Of a DNA stretch of 64,000 nucleotides, positions 35,001 to 42,706 are shown piece by piece. The notes beneath the pieces were generated by a model. That model saw only the letters and a program-made list of their open reading frames with translations. It ran no database searches and had not been told where the DNA came from. The stretch is from contig DCYG01000033.1 in the NCBI GenBank assembly GCA_002331025.1, positions 39,764 to 103,763 on the forward strand, given 5' to 3'. Source of the stretch: Firmicutes bacterium UBA2116 (lineage in GTDB: Bacteria > Bacillota > Clostridia > Tissierellales > Sedimentibacteraceae). Within the stretch, counting starts at the first letter, position 1; each line of letters begins with the position of its first letter. The translations under genes were made by a program, and so were the position numbers.

Positions 35001-36418
35001 TAACATACGACAGCTTTACTCTAAACTCAATAGAAAATGATTTGCTAAATATTGAGGACGAAATAAAAAACTTGTCAGAAGGTTATTCGGATTTAAAAAG
35101 TAAAATTGCAGTTAAGGAAAATCAAATCAACACAGAGTACAAGAAACTAAAGGAAACTCATAACAAAGAGCAGCTAATGCCAAAGGCTGAGGTAGTATTA
35201 ACTGATTTTAAAACACGGATTTCAGAGAAAAAGCATGAACTTAACAAGTTAAATATTGATTTAAACAACATTATCAGTTGGGTAGGTTATTGTGACAACA
35301 ATCTTTCCACATTAGCAGAATACTATGAATTACCTTTAATAGAGGAAATAGAATTTTCTCAGGATATTGCGTTAATGGATAAGGATTCTTTAGACCGATT
35401 CAGAGGAATAATGGTAAGAGATTACAGACAAATAAGCGGGCACATTAATGAGCTGAAAAGTAAACTATCGGCATCGATTGATAAATTGTTGAGAAATGAC
35501 GCTTTTCAGGAAGATTTTTTCGGCAAGCCATTGAATACTCTGCATTCGTTGATAGAGACGCCAATAGAATTTATTGAACAATTAATGACAACAATTAAAG
35601 CCTACGATGATTTGATGGCCAAATTAGAGGTAGATATTGCCCTGGTAGATAAGGAAAAGGAAAGGATATTGCAGATATTATTGGAATATATCAGTGATAT
35701 TCACAAGAACTTAAGTAAAATAGATAAAAACTCTACCATAAAAATCAGGGAGAAATCCGTAAAGATGCTGCGTATGGATCTACCGGATTGGGATACAGAA
35801 GAAAACCAATATAGAAACAGACTGCAAGATATAGTCGAAGACCTGACACAAAGCGGAATCAGCCGGTTGGAAAACAATGAAAACATAGAAGAAGTAATCA
35901 GCCCTGTAATAACTACCAGGAATTTATACAATTCAGTTGTTGGAATTAACAATATTATAATTAAGCTATATAAGATAGAGGCTGAAAGGCAGTATCCAAT
36001 TGATTGGGCTGAAGTATCAATGAATTCAGGAGGGGAAGGTTTCTTATCTGCATTCGTAATATTATCAAGCTTACTGTCCTTTATGAGAAGGGACGAGACA
36101 GATATATTTGCTGAATTAGAAGAGGGGAAAGTCCTCATAATGGATAATCCTTTTGCACAAACATATTCTGCCCATTTATTGAGACCTTTAATGGATGTTG
36201 CAAGGAAGAGTAATACTCAATTAATTTCTTTTACGGGGCTTAGCGGAGAGTCAATATATAATTCTTTTGAAAACATATATGTTTTAAATTTAGTTCCTTC
36301 AAGCCTCAGAAAGGGAACACAATACCTGAAAGGTCACCATGCAAAAGGTGAAGATATAGAAGTCATGGTTACTTCACGGGTAAAAACAGAAGAAGTAGAT
36401 CAAATGAGGTTGTTTTAA
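32018..36418 (+). CDS. jetC: Wadjet SMC-like ATPase JetC
   Basis: A 1466-residue SMC-type ATPase. Walker A RNGGGKS is near the N-terminus (K43), long coiled coils run from about 230 to 1150 with a hinge-like break around 620-720, and the ABC signature SMNSGGEGF is at about S1337. Walker B is VLIMDNPFAQT with D1376 followed by Asn instead of the usual Glu. The C-terminal TQLISFTGLSGESIYNSF is the H-loop area. JetC dimers extrude loops on closed circular plasmids, which JetD then cuts. The DN form at Walker B is shared by relatives I recall from this subfamily, so it need not mean loss of activity. Confidence 0.85.
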   Translation: MSKINAIRLININYNYNGIRVDDETFHLNSESTLLSLRNGGGKSVLVQMLIAPFVHKRYRDTNERKFSGYFTTNKPSFILVEWKLDGNAGYVLTGMMVRKSQEVSEEQDQRDLDILQFIHEYKVQNQYSIHDIPFIKTDDEGKTLMKYSDCKNLLEALKVSNDYSFSLYDMNNSSQSKNYFNKLEEYQIYYKEWESIVKKINLKESGLSELFTKAKDEAGLIETWFLPAVEDKLNKDKNRIEEFRDILSKYIKQYKDNKEKIDKKNTILLFKEETSEVLNIVENLKDSMEGKSSLENKIANLIKKLRDLKFSLDSDKISLEEKEVILNEEINRIKYEEISFDIYGLEDEKEVLTDKFSEACTLIKKKEEDKKTREKLKNIQLCAKINEQYRDASKDVQLLENKLELIKHKEKDRAPERESLGYTLRYHYENEVKTIEGILLNIKNELKELEEKDEQLNKEAEKLRKKEVQENAYLAEINANILSFDKVEKSFNELYKEDLRRNILNEYEEGSLEIRIKRLKESIGQLSTEIVRLKKTSSENDESLKVYGRQLQDKIDERATISQKITGIEEKLEVLDSKIEVRKSIIKHIGFSEERIFDTEEILKEFQRRITQVHESVKHIEINLGDMEKEYNNIKSGKVLELPGNIKEALDTEGINYVYGMEWLKRNNKSLDENNKIVKNNPFIPYGLILTQRDIERLKASNLSIYTSFPIPIVIRENIEKNIEGNASSIYAGGKVNFYVLFNNNLLDEQELAKILFAKEEEIKNIEESLERRKDDLKEYEQKYNKIFYQELTEKNYRDVKNSLEYNLKIKSSIERDLNSLRENENNLREEQEKLKETIKQGEKELDELNRKDKDLIDLMEEYKEYLILMKERIEVRENISKIKSDSERIREEIRNLKQTQNDKLDSRRVYSGRKKASEEKLQEYLRYDKKELVQKDIEDIEARYEALTKEITGELKDVEESLARAFKKYNDLEEYLIETYSRLKIKEEEFNEVTYDSFTLNSIENDLLNIEDEIKNLSEGYSDLKSKIAVKENQINTEYKKLKETHNKEQLMPKAEVVLTDFKTRISEKKHELNKLNIDLNNIISWVGYCDNNLSTLAEYYELPLIEEIEFSQDIALMDKDSLDRFRGIMVRDYRQISGHINELKSKLSASIDKLLRNDAFQEDFFGKPLNTLHSLIETPIEFIEQLMTTIKAYDDLMAKLEVDIALVDKEKERILQILLEYISDIHKNLSKIDKNSTIKIREKSVKMLRMDLPDWDTEENQYRNRLQDIVEDLTQSGISRLENNENIEEVISPVITTRNLYNSVVGINNIIIKLYKIEAERQYPIDWAEVSMNSGGEGFLSAFVILSSLLSFMRRDETDIFAELEEGKVLIMDNPFAQTYSAHLLRPLMDVARKSNTQLISFTGLSGESIYNSFENIYVLNLVPSSLRKGTQYLKGHHAKGEDIEVMVTSRVKTEEVDQMRLF

Positions 36419-36928
36419 GGAATGTTTGGCACAAATTGAGCATTTGATCCGCAGCAAATGGACAGTACGGGCGTTGTAATCGGACAGAGACGGAGGAAAA
36501 AATGAACAGTTGATATAAATAAGTAAAAAATCTGTATAATTGAATTTATACATTGGATAACAATGTAAAATAAATTCAAGGAGGAGGACAGATTAAACTT
36601 AACCAGTTATTCTTTGATTTTGCTGATGTAATATACAGGGAATAGGACGTTGTTGGAAGGATAGAGTTTGGTACTACAAATAATCTGATTTGTAAAAATA
36701 TGACCACAAGGAGGTTATTCTGTGCAATTACATTTTCATATCTAAAGTGGGAATACCGTAAGCATAATGAAGAAGAACACTATAAAGTCAATAATTTAGA
36801 AAACTAAGGTATTTGAAAACAAAAAAATTCATACTGTATGGGATAAAGGAAATGAAACTGTTACAAATTATAACGCTTTGAAAATAACGCTGCTTTCGTG
36901 TAACTTATTTGAGTTTCTTTTTAATAAA
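36419..36928. other. Gene-free stretch with decayed coding debris
   Basis: About 510 bp between jetC and the terminator. Short open bits such as QLFFDFADVIYRE (near 36600) and KWEYRKHNEEEHYKVNNLEN (near 36745-36805), each ended by stops and with a GGAGGAGG at about 36580, look like remains of one small gene. I cannot identify it. No RNA gene is seen. Confidence 0.4.
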
Positions 36929-36955
36929 GCAACCGATATTGGTTGCCTTTTCTCT
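36929..36955 (+). terminator. Rho-independent terminator
   Basis: Stem GCAACC (36929-36934) and GGTTGC (36941-36946), six-base loop, then CTTTTCTCTT. It ends the stretch downstream of jetC. The satD -35 box overlaps its right arm. Confidence 0.6.
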
Positions 36956-36970
36956 TCGTTGTGTTATAAT
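36943..36970 (+). promoter_or_regulatory. Sigma-A promoter for satD
   Basis: TTGCCT at 36943-36948, a 16-base spacer, and TATAAT at 36965-36970, 19 bases before ATG 36990. The -35 shares bases with the terminator arm above. Confidence 0.65.
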
Positions 36971-36989
36971 AATTGTTAGGGGTGATGTT

Positions 36990-37844
36990 ATGAAGAATTA
37001 CACTGCATTAATAATAGATTTGAAAAATTCTCGATCATATTCAGTCGAAGATAGAAATTCTATACAGAACTACATTATTACTGTAATCCAAAATTTAAAC
37101 AAAGTGTTTTCGAGTTCTTTGTCCAGAGATGTCGAGTTTAGTGCAGGAGATGAGGTCCAAGGTCTATTCGTTTCTCCGGAATCGGCATATCTCTACTTTA
37201 GAATGTTTAGTATGCTAATTTCTCCTGTTGAAATCAGGGCAGGAATTGGCGTAGGAGAGTGGAATGTAAAAGTTGAAAATGCAAGCACCACAGCTCAGGA
37301 TGGTCCGGCATATCACAATGCACGCTACGCTATTGATAATTTAAAGGATGCGATAGGGTATTCTGTACTTCTTTATTCAGGGAGCAAGGTTGATTTATTT
37401 TTAAACGCTGTAATTAATACATCTTTTGCATTAACTAATAACCACAGTGAATACCAAAATGAACTTATGCTGCTTTCAGAACTGCTTTATCCCATTGATT
37501 ACCACCAAGTGATTGGTCATAATAAAATTAGTTTGATTTCAAAGCTTATAACTTCAAAAAACAAACTTAATTATTATACGTATTATAAGAAAAGTAAATC
37601 AGTAAAAAAATATCCCTTCGACAAGATTGAGTATATAAGCTTTGAATCTTTTCCAATAGATGCGGCTAATGATGATAGCACCTTTTATGTTTCCGGTGGA
37701 AAGAAAAGAGGAATGATTACACAGTTGTCCGAAATTTTAAATATAAGCAGACAAAGTATTGAAAAAACCTTTAAGGTGGCCAATATATACGAAGCTAGAA
37801 ATTCAACTATTGTTGCATTAAAATTTATGGATGAGTATTTATAA
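36990..37844 (+). CDS. satD: SatD-family protein
   Basis: A 284-residue cytosolic protein of the SatD family: YTALIIDLKNSRSYSVEDRNSIQNYI at the start, FSAGDEVQGLF (residues about 50-60), VEIRAGIGVGEWNV, and a C-terminal helix-turn-helix (ITQLSEILNISRQSIEKTFKVANIYE). The first half resembles a nucleotidyl-cyclase-like palm (SAGDEVQG, GIGVGE). SatD genes travel with a DUF3307 membrane gene, as here (9 bp away), but the joint role is unknown. ATG 36990 after AGGGGTGATG is preferred to 36909, which is upstream of the promoter. Confidence 0.78.
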   Translation: MKNYTALIIDLKNSRSYSVEDRNSIQNYIITVIQNLNKVFSSSLSRDVEFSAGDEVQGLFVSPESAYLYFRMFSMLISPVEIRAGIGVGEWNVKVENASTTAQDGPAYHNARYAIDNLKDAIGYSVLLYSGSKVDLFLNAVINTSFALTNNHSEYQNELMLLSELLYPIDYHQVIGHNKISLISKLITSKNKLNYYTYYKKSKSVKKYPFDKIEYISFESFPIDAANDDSTFYVSGGKKRGMITQLSEILNISRQSIEKTFKVANIYEARNSTIVALKFMDEYL

Positions 37845-37853
37845 GAGGTAAAT

Positions 37854-38582
37854 ATGATTATATATATCTTGCTTATAGCCCATTTTCTTGCCGATTTTAC
37901 CTTTCAACCTACAAAATTGGCACAGAGAAAACGTAATAGCTTTAAATATCTTCTTTTCCATTTAATAATTTATGCTGTCATATTTTTAATTGCAATTTTT
38001 CCTTGGGTGAAATTTGGAAAGGCAATTTTACTCTACATAATTATTATAAGCTCACACTTTTTTATTGATTGGACAAGAACATCTGTGGATAAGAAATTTA
38101 GTAATAAAGCGATTATATTTGCCTCTTTTATTATGGATCAAATTTTACACATTTTGATTCTTGTCATTTTATATTATGCTTTTGATATAGGTTCAGAAAC
38201 AACTTCACTATATGGAGATATACAACAATTGCCGCATTTTAATAGTTTGGTTATTTACTCTTTGATATTTGTAATAATATGGGATCCTGCAGCGGTTTTT
38301 ATAAAGAAGCTATTCTCGTATATTATTGATGGAAATAGTTGTGCTCAGGAGGAAAATGATCCTCAAATAGGACGTGTAATTGGAAAGCTTGAACGAATCA
38401 TTGTTTCAGTTTTAATCTTATGTAATCAATTTGGGGCAATTGGCTTTGTGTTGACTGCAAAAAGCATTGCTCGTTACAAGCAACTTGAAGATAAAAATTT
38501 TGCTGAGAAATATTTGGTGGGGACCTTGACCAGCGTATCAATTGCGTTTATTACAACTATTGTGCTAAAGCAATTTTTGTGA
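37854..38582 (+). CDS. DUF3307 membrane protein (SatD partner)
   Basis: A 242-residue polytopic membrane protein with about six hydrophobic segments and the DUF3307 opening ILLIAHFLADFTFQPTKLAQRKRNSFKYLLFHLIIYAVIF, then FIDWTRTS and a late RVIGKLERIIVSVLIL. The histidines and aspartates at HFLADF and HFFIDW suggest a membrane-embedded metal or catalytic site. It directly follows satD and is almost certainly co-transcribed. A deleted relic of a related gene is at 24802-24887, so the pair was once present twice or was rearranged. Confidence 0.78.
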   Translation: MIIYILLIAHFLADFTFQPTKLAQRKRNSFKYLLFHLIIYAVIFLIAIFPWVKFGKAILLYIIIISSHFFIDWTRTSVDKKFSNKAIIFASFIMDQILHILILVILYYAFDIGSETTSLYGDIQQLPHFNSLVIYSLIFVIIWDPAAVFIKKLFSYIIDGNSCAQEENDPQIGRVIGKLERIIVSVLILCNQFGAIGFVLTAKSIARYKQLEDKNFAEKYLVGTLTSVSIAFITTIVLKQFL

Positions 38583-38681
38583 TCTCAACAGAATATCGGT
38601 GCTTGATACTAATAGTTCGGATGGCTCAAGGGACGTAATTAAGTATATCTGAGTTAACAAAAATAAAACCAGGAGAAGAAG

Positions 38682-39413
38682 ATGGAAAACCTACAAAAAA
38701 TAGTAGTACTGATTGATGCGGATAATACGCAGCTTGCCAAAATGGATAATGTGATGCGTGAAATTTCTACGTATGGTCGTATTATCGTAAAAAGGGCTTA
38801 TGGAAATTGGAAAAAAGAAAACCTCAAGAATTGGGAAGAAGAGGTGAAACGCTTGGCAATTAAGGCAGTGCAGCAGTTTGATTATGTATCAGGGAAAAAT
38901 GTAACAGATATGGCTATGGTTATAGATGCCGTAGATTTGTTACATACAGGTATATATGATGCTTTTGTTATTGTTGCAAGTGACAGTGACTATACTCCCA
39001 TTGCAATAAAACTACATGAGTCTGGTGTATACGTTATAGGGGTAGGTGAAAAGAAAACTCCTGAAGCCTTTAGGAATTCTTGTGATGAATTTATTTACTT
39101 AGAAAATTTGTCAGAAAAAGAGTTGTCTAAAGTTGATGATATAGATGTTGAACATGATAATAATTCTGATACAAATATCAATGAAATTCATAGTTTATTA
39201 AAAATTGCATTTGAGAAGTATCAAGATGATGACGGCTATGTTAACGTTAGCTCCGCAGGAACATTTATTAAGAGAACAAAACCTGATTTTGATTTACGTT
39301 CTTATGGGCATTTGAAATTACCGGATTTAATAGAAGCATATCCGGATAAATATGAAATAAAAAGGTATAGAGGTAAGGGAACGGTTACTATTGTTGCCTA
39401 CAAATGCTTATAA
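38682..39413 (+). CDS. NYN-domain RNase-like protein with OST-HTH/LOTUS domain
   Basis: A 243-residue LabA/DUF88-type protein. The NYN (PIN-like) domain covers residues 5-145: VVLIDADNTQLAKMDNVMREI with the first Asp, KNVTDMAMVIDAVDLLHTG, and DAFVIVASDSDYTPIAIKL with the other acidic residues. A C-terminal OST-HTH/LOTUS domain (residues about 165-243, IHSLLKIAFEKYQDDDGYVNVSSAGTFIKRTKPDFD) probably binds RNA. Such proteins are predicted single-stranded RNA nucleases. AGGAGAAG precedes ATG 38682. No operon partner is evident; fpg follows after 131 bp. Confidence 0.85.
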   Translation: MENLQKIVVLIDADNTQLAKMDNVMREISTYGRIIVKRAYGNWKKENLKNWEEEVKRLAIKAVQQFDYVSGKNVTDMAMVIDAVDLLHTGIYDAFVIVASDSDYTPIAIKLHESGVYVIGVGEKKTPEAFRNSCDEFIYLENLSEKELSKVDDIDVEHDNNSDTNINEIHSLLKIAFEKYQDDDGYVNVSSAGTFIKRTKPDFDLRSYGHLKLPDLIEAYPDKYEIKRYRGKGTVTIVAYKCL

Positions 39414-39544
39414 TATGGCGATAAAATAAAATGAGAATAATTTAAGAAAAGTGATGATGAGACAATACGTATAATTTGTGTGTGGATTGCCATAATGAGA
39501 TTATATACGCTTAATATCAGCTTATCTCGAAGGAGGATAACACT

Positions 39545-40360
39545 ATGCCGGAGCTTCCTGAAATGGAAACATACAAAAAATTACTTACTGAAAAAATTCT
39601 CGGAAAGACTATCACAGATATTGAAGTTAACAGAGAGAAGTCAATTAATGTGTCAAGCTTAGAATTTATTCAAGAAATTAAAGGAAAACAGATTATAAAA
39701 ATAGATCGTCGGGCTAAACACTTAATTTTTAGTTTAAACTCCGGAAAACACCTTTTATTGCATTTAATGCTTGGAGGGTGGATGTATCTTGGAAATGAAC
39801 ATGACAACCCTGACCGTACGAAGCAAGTCGTTTTATCTTTTGGTGATACGAATCTCTATTTCATTGGTCTGCGATTGGGATATCTTCACCTATTGGATGA
39901 GCAGGATCTGCAGCAGAAGTTTTCTGATTTAGGTCCTGAGCCTCTGGAGCCGGACTTTACATTAGATACTTTTCAAGATATGTTACAGTCTAAACGTGGA
40001 AAATTAAAAACGACTCTCACAGATCAAAAGACAATAGCCGGTATAGGTAATTTATATTCGGATGAGATATGCTTTGAGGCGAAAATTAGGCCAACTGTGA
40101 CAGTAAATTCTCTTGATGGGGATAGTATGTTTTCTGTATATAATTCAATACATACTGTTTTGCAGAATGCTGTTCATCTTGGCGGATATATGGAGAACCC
40201 TTTATTTCTGGGTGATCAGCACACTGGAGGATATAACAATCACATACTGGTATATGACAGAGAAGGAGAGAAATGCAAACGATGCGGAGGAACCATTGTC
40301 AAAATAGAGCTTAATTCTCGCAAATGCTTCTATTGCCCGGATTGCCAGCTGCATAAGTAA
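39545..40360 (+). CDS. mutM: Formamidopyrimidine/endonuclease VIII-type DNA glycosylase
   Basis: A 271-residue bifunctional glycosylase. MPELPEMETY gives the N-terminal Pro nucleophile and Glu, the Lys of RRAKHLIF is beta-F lyase-related, the helix-two-turn-helix is DQKTIAGIGNLYSDEICFEAKIRPT, and the C-terminal zinc finger is CKRCGGTIVKIELNSRKCFYCPDCQ. It removes oxidised purines such as 8-oxoguanine from DNA and nicks the strand. The ribosome site GAAGGAGG lies before ATG 39545. It is probably an ordinary repair gene, although it sits between the NYN gene and the dCTP deaminase in an accessory region. Confidence 0.9.
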   Translation: MPELPEMETYKKLLTEKILGKTITDIEVNREKSINVSSLEFIQEIKGKQIIKIDRRAKHLIFSLNSGKHLLLHLMLGGWMYLGNEHDNPDRTKQVVLSFGDTNLYFIGLRLGYLHLLDEQDLQQKFSDLGPEPLEPDFTLDTFQDMLQSKRGKLKTTLTDQKTIAGIGNLYSDEICFEAKIRPTVTVNSLDGDSMFSVYNSIHTVLQNAVHLGGYMENPLFLGDQHTGGYNNHILVYDREGEKCKRCGGTIVKIELNSRKCFYCPDCQLHK

Positions 40361-40463
40361 AAAAATAAAAAGTAATCAACTGGAATGAGTTGCTTAGGTG
40401 ATGAATGTTTAGGGGATGCATGAGAGAGTATTAGTATTATAGATGAAAATTATAATAAAAACA

Positions 40464-40492
40464 TTGACAATCGAACAAAAATTCGATATAAT
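40464..40492 (+). promoter_or_regulatory. Consensus promoter of the dCTP deaminase with a LexA-like box in the spacer
   Basis: TTGACA (40464-40469), 17 bases, TATAAT (40487-40492): both boxes are perfect consensus. The spacer holds CGAACAAAAATTCG (40472-40485), one base from the palindromic GAAC-N4-GTTC LexA core and nearly identical to the box at 24950. A repressor here would block RNA polymerase directly. Confidence 0.65.
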
Positions 40493-40548
40493 ATGCATTA
40501 ACAATAGTTTTACATATTATAGATATGATAAAAGTTATGGAGGTGCAG

Positions 40549-42030
40549 ATGAATATTAGTAAAAATGATAGTGAGTTGGTTATAGGTATTATAAAAACTG
40601 CGGGAACTGATATTATTCAAGTTATCCAAAACATAACAGACAGATTAAAATATTTTGGATATACTACAGAAATTATTAAAGTTTCAGATGAAATATTATC
40701 GGAATTTTCCAAAAACAATTTTTTGGTGAAGGATGATGAAAACAAGGAATACCGTAGAATATCTCATTATATGGATTTAGGGAATGAAATCAGAAGCAAG
40801 ACTGGTGATTATTCTATCCTAATGAAAGGTGTAGTTTCAAAAATGCTGTTGAGCAGGGAAAATCTTGAAAATCCAGCTCCAAGAAAAAGAATAGCATATA
40901 TTATAGACTCTATAAAACATCCGGAAGAAATCAAATTTATGCGAAAAACATATGGAGTTGGACTTCACTTAATTGGTGTGACTAGCATAAAAAACAGAAG
41001 AATTGAATACTTGACTAAAGAGAAGGGCATGACACGTAAACAGGCAGAAAATATATTAGAAAGAGATTCTGATGAATCTGTAGAATATGGACAACATACG
41101 AAGGATGCATTCCAACATTCTGATTATTTTATAAATGTAACAAACAACAAGGATGAAATCAGGAGCAATGTATATCGTTTAGTGGATTTATTATTTGGAG
41201 CCCCGTTTATTACTCCGACTTTTAGTGAATACGCAATGTTTATGGCATATGCTTCATCGTTGCGATCAGCAGACTTATCAAGGCAAATAGGCTCTGTAAT
41301 AGCTAAAAATCAAGAGATAATAGCATCAGGAGTAAATGATTGTCCAAAATTTGGGGGAGGACTTTATCAGGTAGAATGTATAGATGATGAATATAAAGAT
41401 GCTGAAGACGGAAGAGATTATATGATTGGATATGATTCAAATAAGAGAGAGCAAAGCAAAATTATTTCCAAGATCCTAAATTCACTTAATATTGAAAATA
41501 GTGATGAAAACGTTAAAATTATAAAAAATTCTGGAATTGGTGATTTAACTGAATATGGAAGGGTAGTGCATAGTGAAATGGAAGCATTGTTAATGTGTGC
41601 TAGAAATAATATATCATGTAGAAATGCAGAAATGTATGTTACTACTTTCCCTTGTCATAATTGTGCTAAGCACATTATTGCATCGGGGATTGAGAAGGTT
41701 ACTTACATTGAGCCATATCCTAAGAGTAAGGCGTTTGAATTTTACAAATCAGAAATAAGTGAAGATCCAAACGATGATGGCAAAAAAGTGTGTTTTGTTC
41801 CTTTTACGGGTGTGGGACCTCAACGGTTTATAGACCTGTTTTCAACAAACTCAATATACTGGTATAAGAAAACAAGGAAAGACAAGAAAGGTGAAAAAAT
41901 ACCATGGGACAAGAAAAGTGCGAATTTGAGGAACCCCATGAATGTTCTTAACTATATAGATTCGGAAATGGCTGCTTATAATGCGTATACAGAACTGGTA
42001 AAAAGATACAGAGATATTAATGATAAGTAA
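40549..42030 (+). CDS. Anti-phage-type dCTP/dCMP deaminase
   Basis: A 493-residue protein. The N-terminal half resembles the kinase-like P-loop domain of AvcD/anti-phage dCTP deaminases (ELVIGIIKTAGTDIIQVIQNITDRLKYFGYTTEII). The C-terminal cytidine-deaminase domain has H341-x-E343 in VVHSEMEALL and C369-x2-C372 in FPCHNCAKHI. Such enzymes convert deoxycytidine nucleotides to deoxyuridine forms and starve phage DNA synthesis. The host enzyme is normally held inactive by an RNA or other antagonist. ATG 40549 after ATGGAGGTG is chosen over 40525. The gene is followed by a 58-residue gene and a terminator. Confidence 0.85.
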   Translation: MNISKNDSELVIGIIKTAGTDIIQVIQNITDRLKYFGYTTEIIKVSDEILSEFSKNNFLVKDDENKEYRRISHYMDLGNEIRSKTGDYSILMKGVVSKMLLSRENLENPAPRKRIAYIIDSIKHPEEIKFMRKTYGVGLHLIGVTSIKNRRIEYLTKEKGMTRKQAENILERDSDESVEYGQHTKDAFQHSDYFINVTNNKDEIRSNVYRLVDLLFGAPFITPTFSEYAMFMAYASSLRSADLSRQIGSVIAKNQEIIASGVNDCPKFGGGLYQVECIDDEYKDAEDGRDYMIGYDSNKREQSKIISKILNSLNIENSDENVKIIKNSGIGDLTEYGRVVHSEMEALLMCARNNISCRNAEMYVTTFPCHNCAKHIIASGIEKVTYIEPYPKSKAFEFYKSEISEDPNDDGKKVCFVPFTGVGPQRFIDLFSTNSIYWYKKTRKDKKGEKIPWDKKSANLRNPMNVLNYIDSEMAAYNAYTELVKRYRDINDK

Positions 42031-42068
42031 TGATATAATATTATAAGCTAGAAATAAGGAGGAAGAGT

Positions 42069-42245
42069 ATGAACAAATCAGATAATTCAAAGGATATAAA
42101 ATATAACAATAAAATAGAGGATGAAAAAACGTATGAAACAATACATTGTATAATTGAAAATTGGCCTGATTGGAAAAAGGAAGAATATAATGCTAATTTT
42201 GCTATTTCTGAATATACAGAGAGGCTTATAGTTGAAAACCGATAA
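42069..42245 (+). CDS. 58-residue protein downstream of the deaminase
   Basis: A short open frame, ATG 42069 to TAA 42243-42245, with a very strong AAGGAGGAAG ribosome site 8 bases upstream and 38 bp after the deaminase stop. The sequence includes YETIHCIIENWPDWKKEEYNANFAISEYTERL. The WPDWKKEEYN...AIS segment resembles short proteins of similar form seen elsewhere in bacteria, but no function is known to me. A terminator at 42283 ends the unit, which suggests a two-gene operon. It could be a regulator, an immunity factor, or unrelated. Confidence 0.6.
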   Translation: MNKSDNSKDIKYNNKIEDEKTYETIHCIIENWPDWKKEEYNANFAISEYTERLIVENR

Positions 42246-42282
42246 GATGAATTGTACTTTAGAAAAATGAATGATAATTTTT

Positions 42283-42322
42283 ACAAGGGTAGAGCCTGAA
42301 AATATGGTTTGCCCTTGTTTTA
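42283..42322 (+). terminator. Strong rho-independent terminator
   Basis: ACAAGGG (42283-42289) extended through AGAGCC pairs with GGTTTG and CCCTTGT (42306-42318), followed by TTTTAT. It closes the deaminase/58-residue unit. Confidence 0.75.
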
Positions 42323-42700
42323 TATATAAACATTGGTTAATCAATAATAAGGATAAGCGTATCCGGTCAAATATGAAATATCGAGTATGACAATATAGGT
42401 TTTAACAAGGTTGATGATGATTTGCTAAATATGGCAGCAAATTGATTGAGCAGTGCAGTCGGAGGAAGTGAATACTCGATATAATGATATAAAATTTGAT
42501 GATATCTTATATGAAAGGGTAATAGCAGAAATACTATTGAGGCACGAAAAGAAGATTTTCGAGATGTTTAAGAAGCATACGTGTTTGGTAAAAAAATACA
42601 AAACTATTAATTATAACTAATTATGTAGTTATAGCGGTTCTTCAGATATTCTGGTGTGATTTTATGTTTTACATAGAGGGAGAGGATATAAATAGATATT
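42323..42700. other. Gene-free stretch with coding debris
   Basis: About 380 bp with no gene. A short string such as VIAEILLRHEKKIFEMFKKHTCLVKKYKTINYN (near 42515-42620) suggests the tail of a lost gene. No inverted repeats or RNA genes stand out. Confidence 0.35.
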
Positions 42701-42706
42701 TTGCTA

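Noticed and set aside
32587..36138. Minus-strand ORFs inside jetC
   Set aside because: Serine/leucine-rich reading of the opposite strand of a coiled-coil gene; no start signals.
40361..40463. An AvcI-like inhibitory RNA upstream of the deaminase
   Set aside because: The short gap shows no clear promoter-terminator unit or strong hairpin; it cannot be supported from sequence alone.
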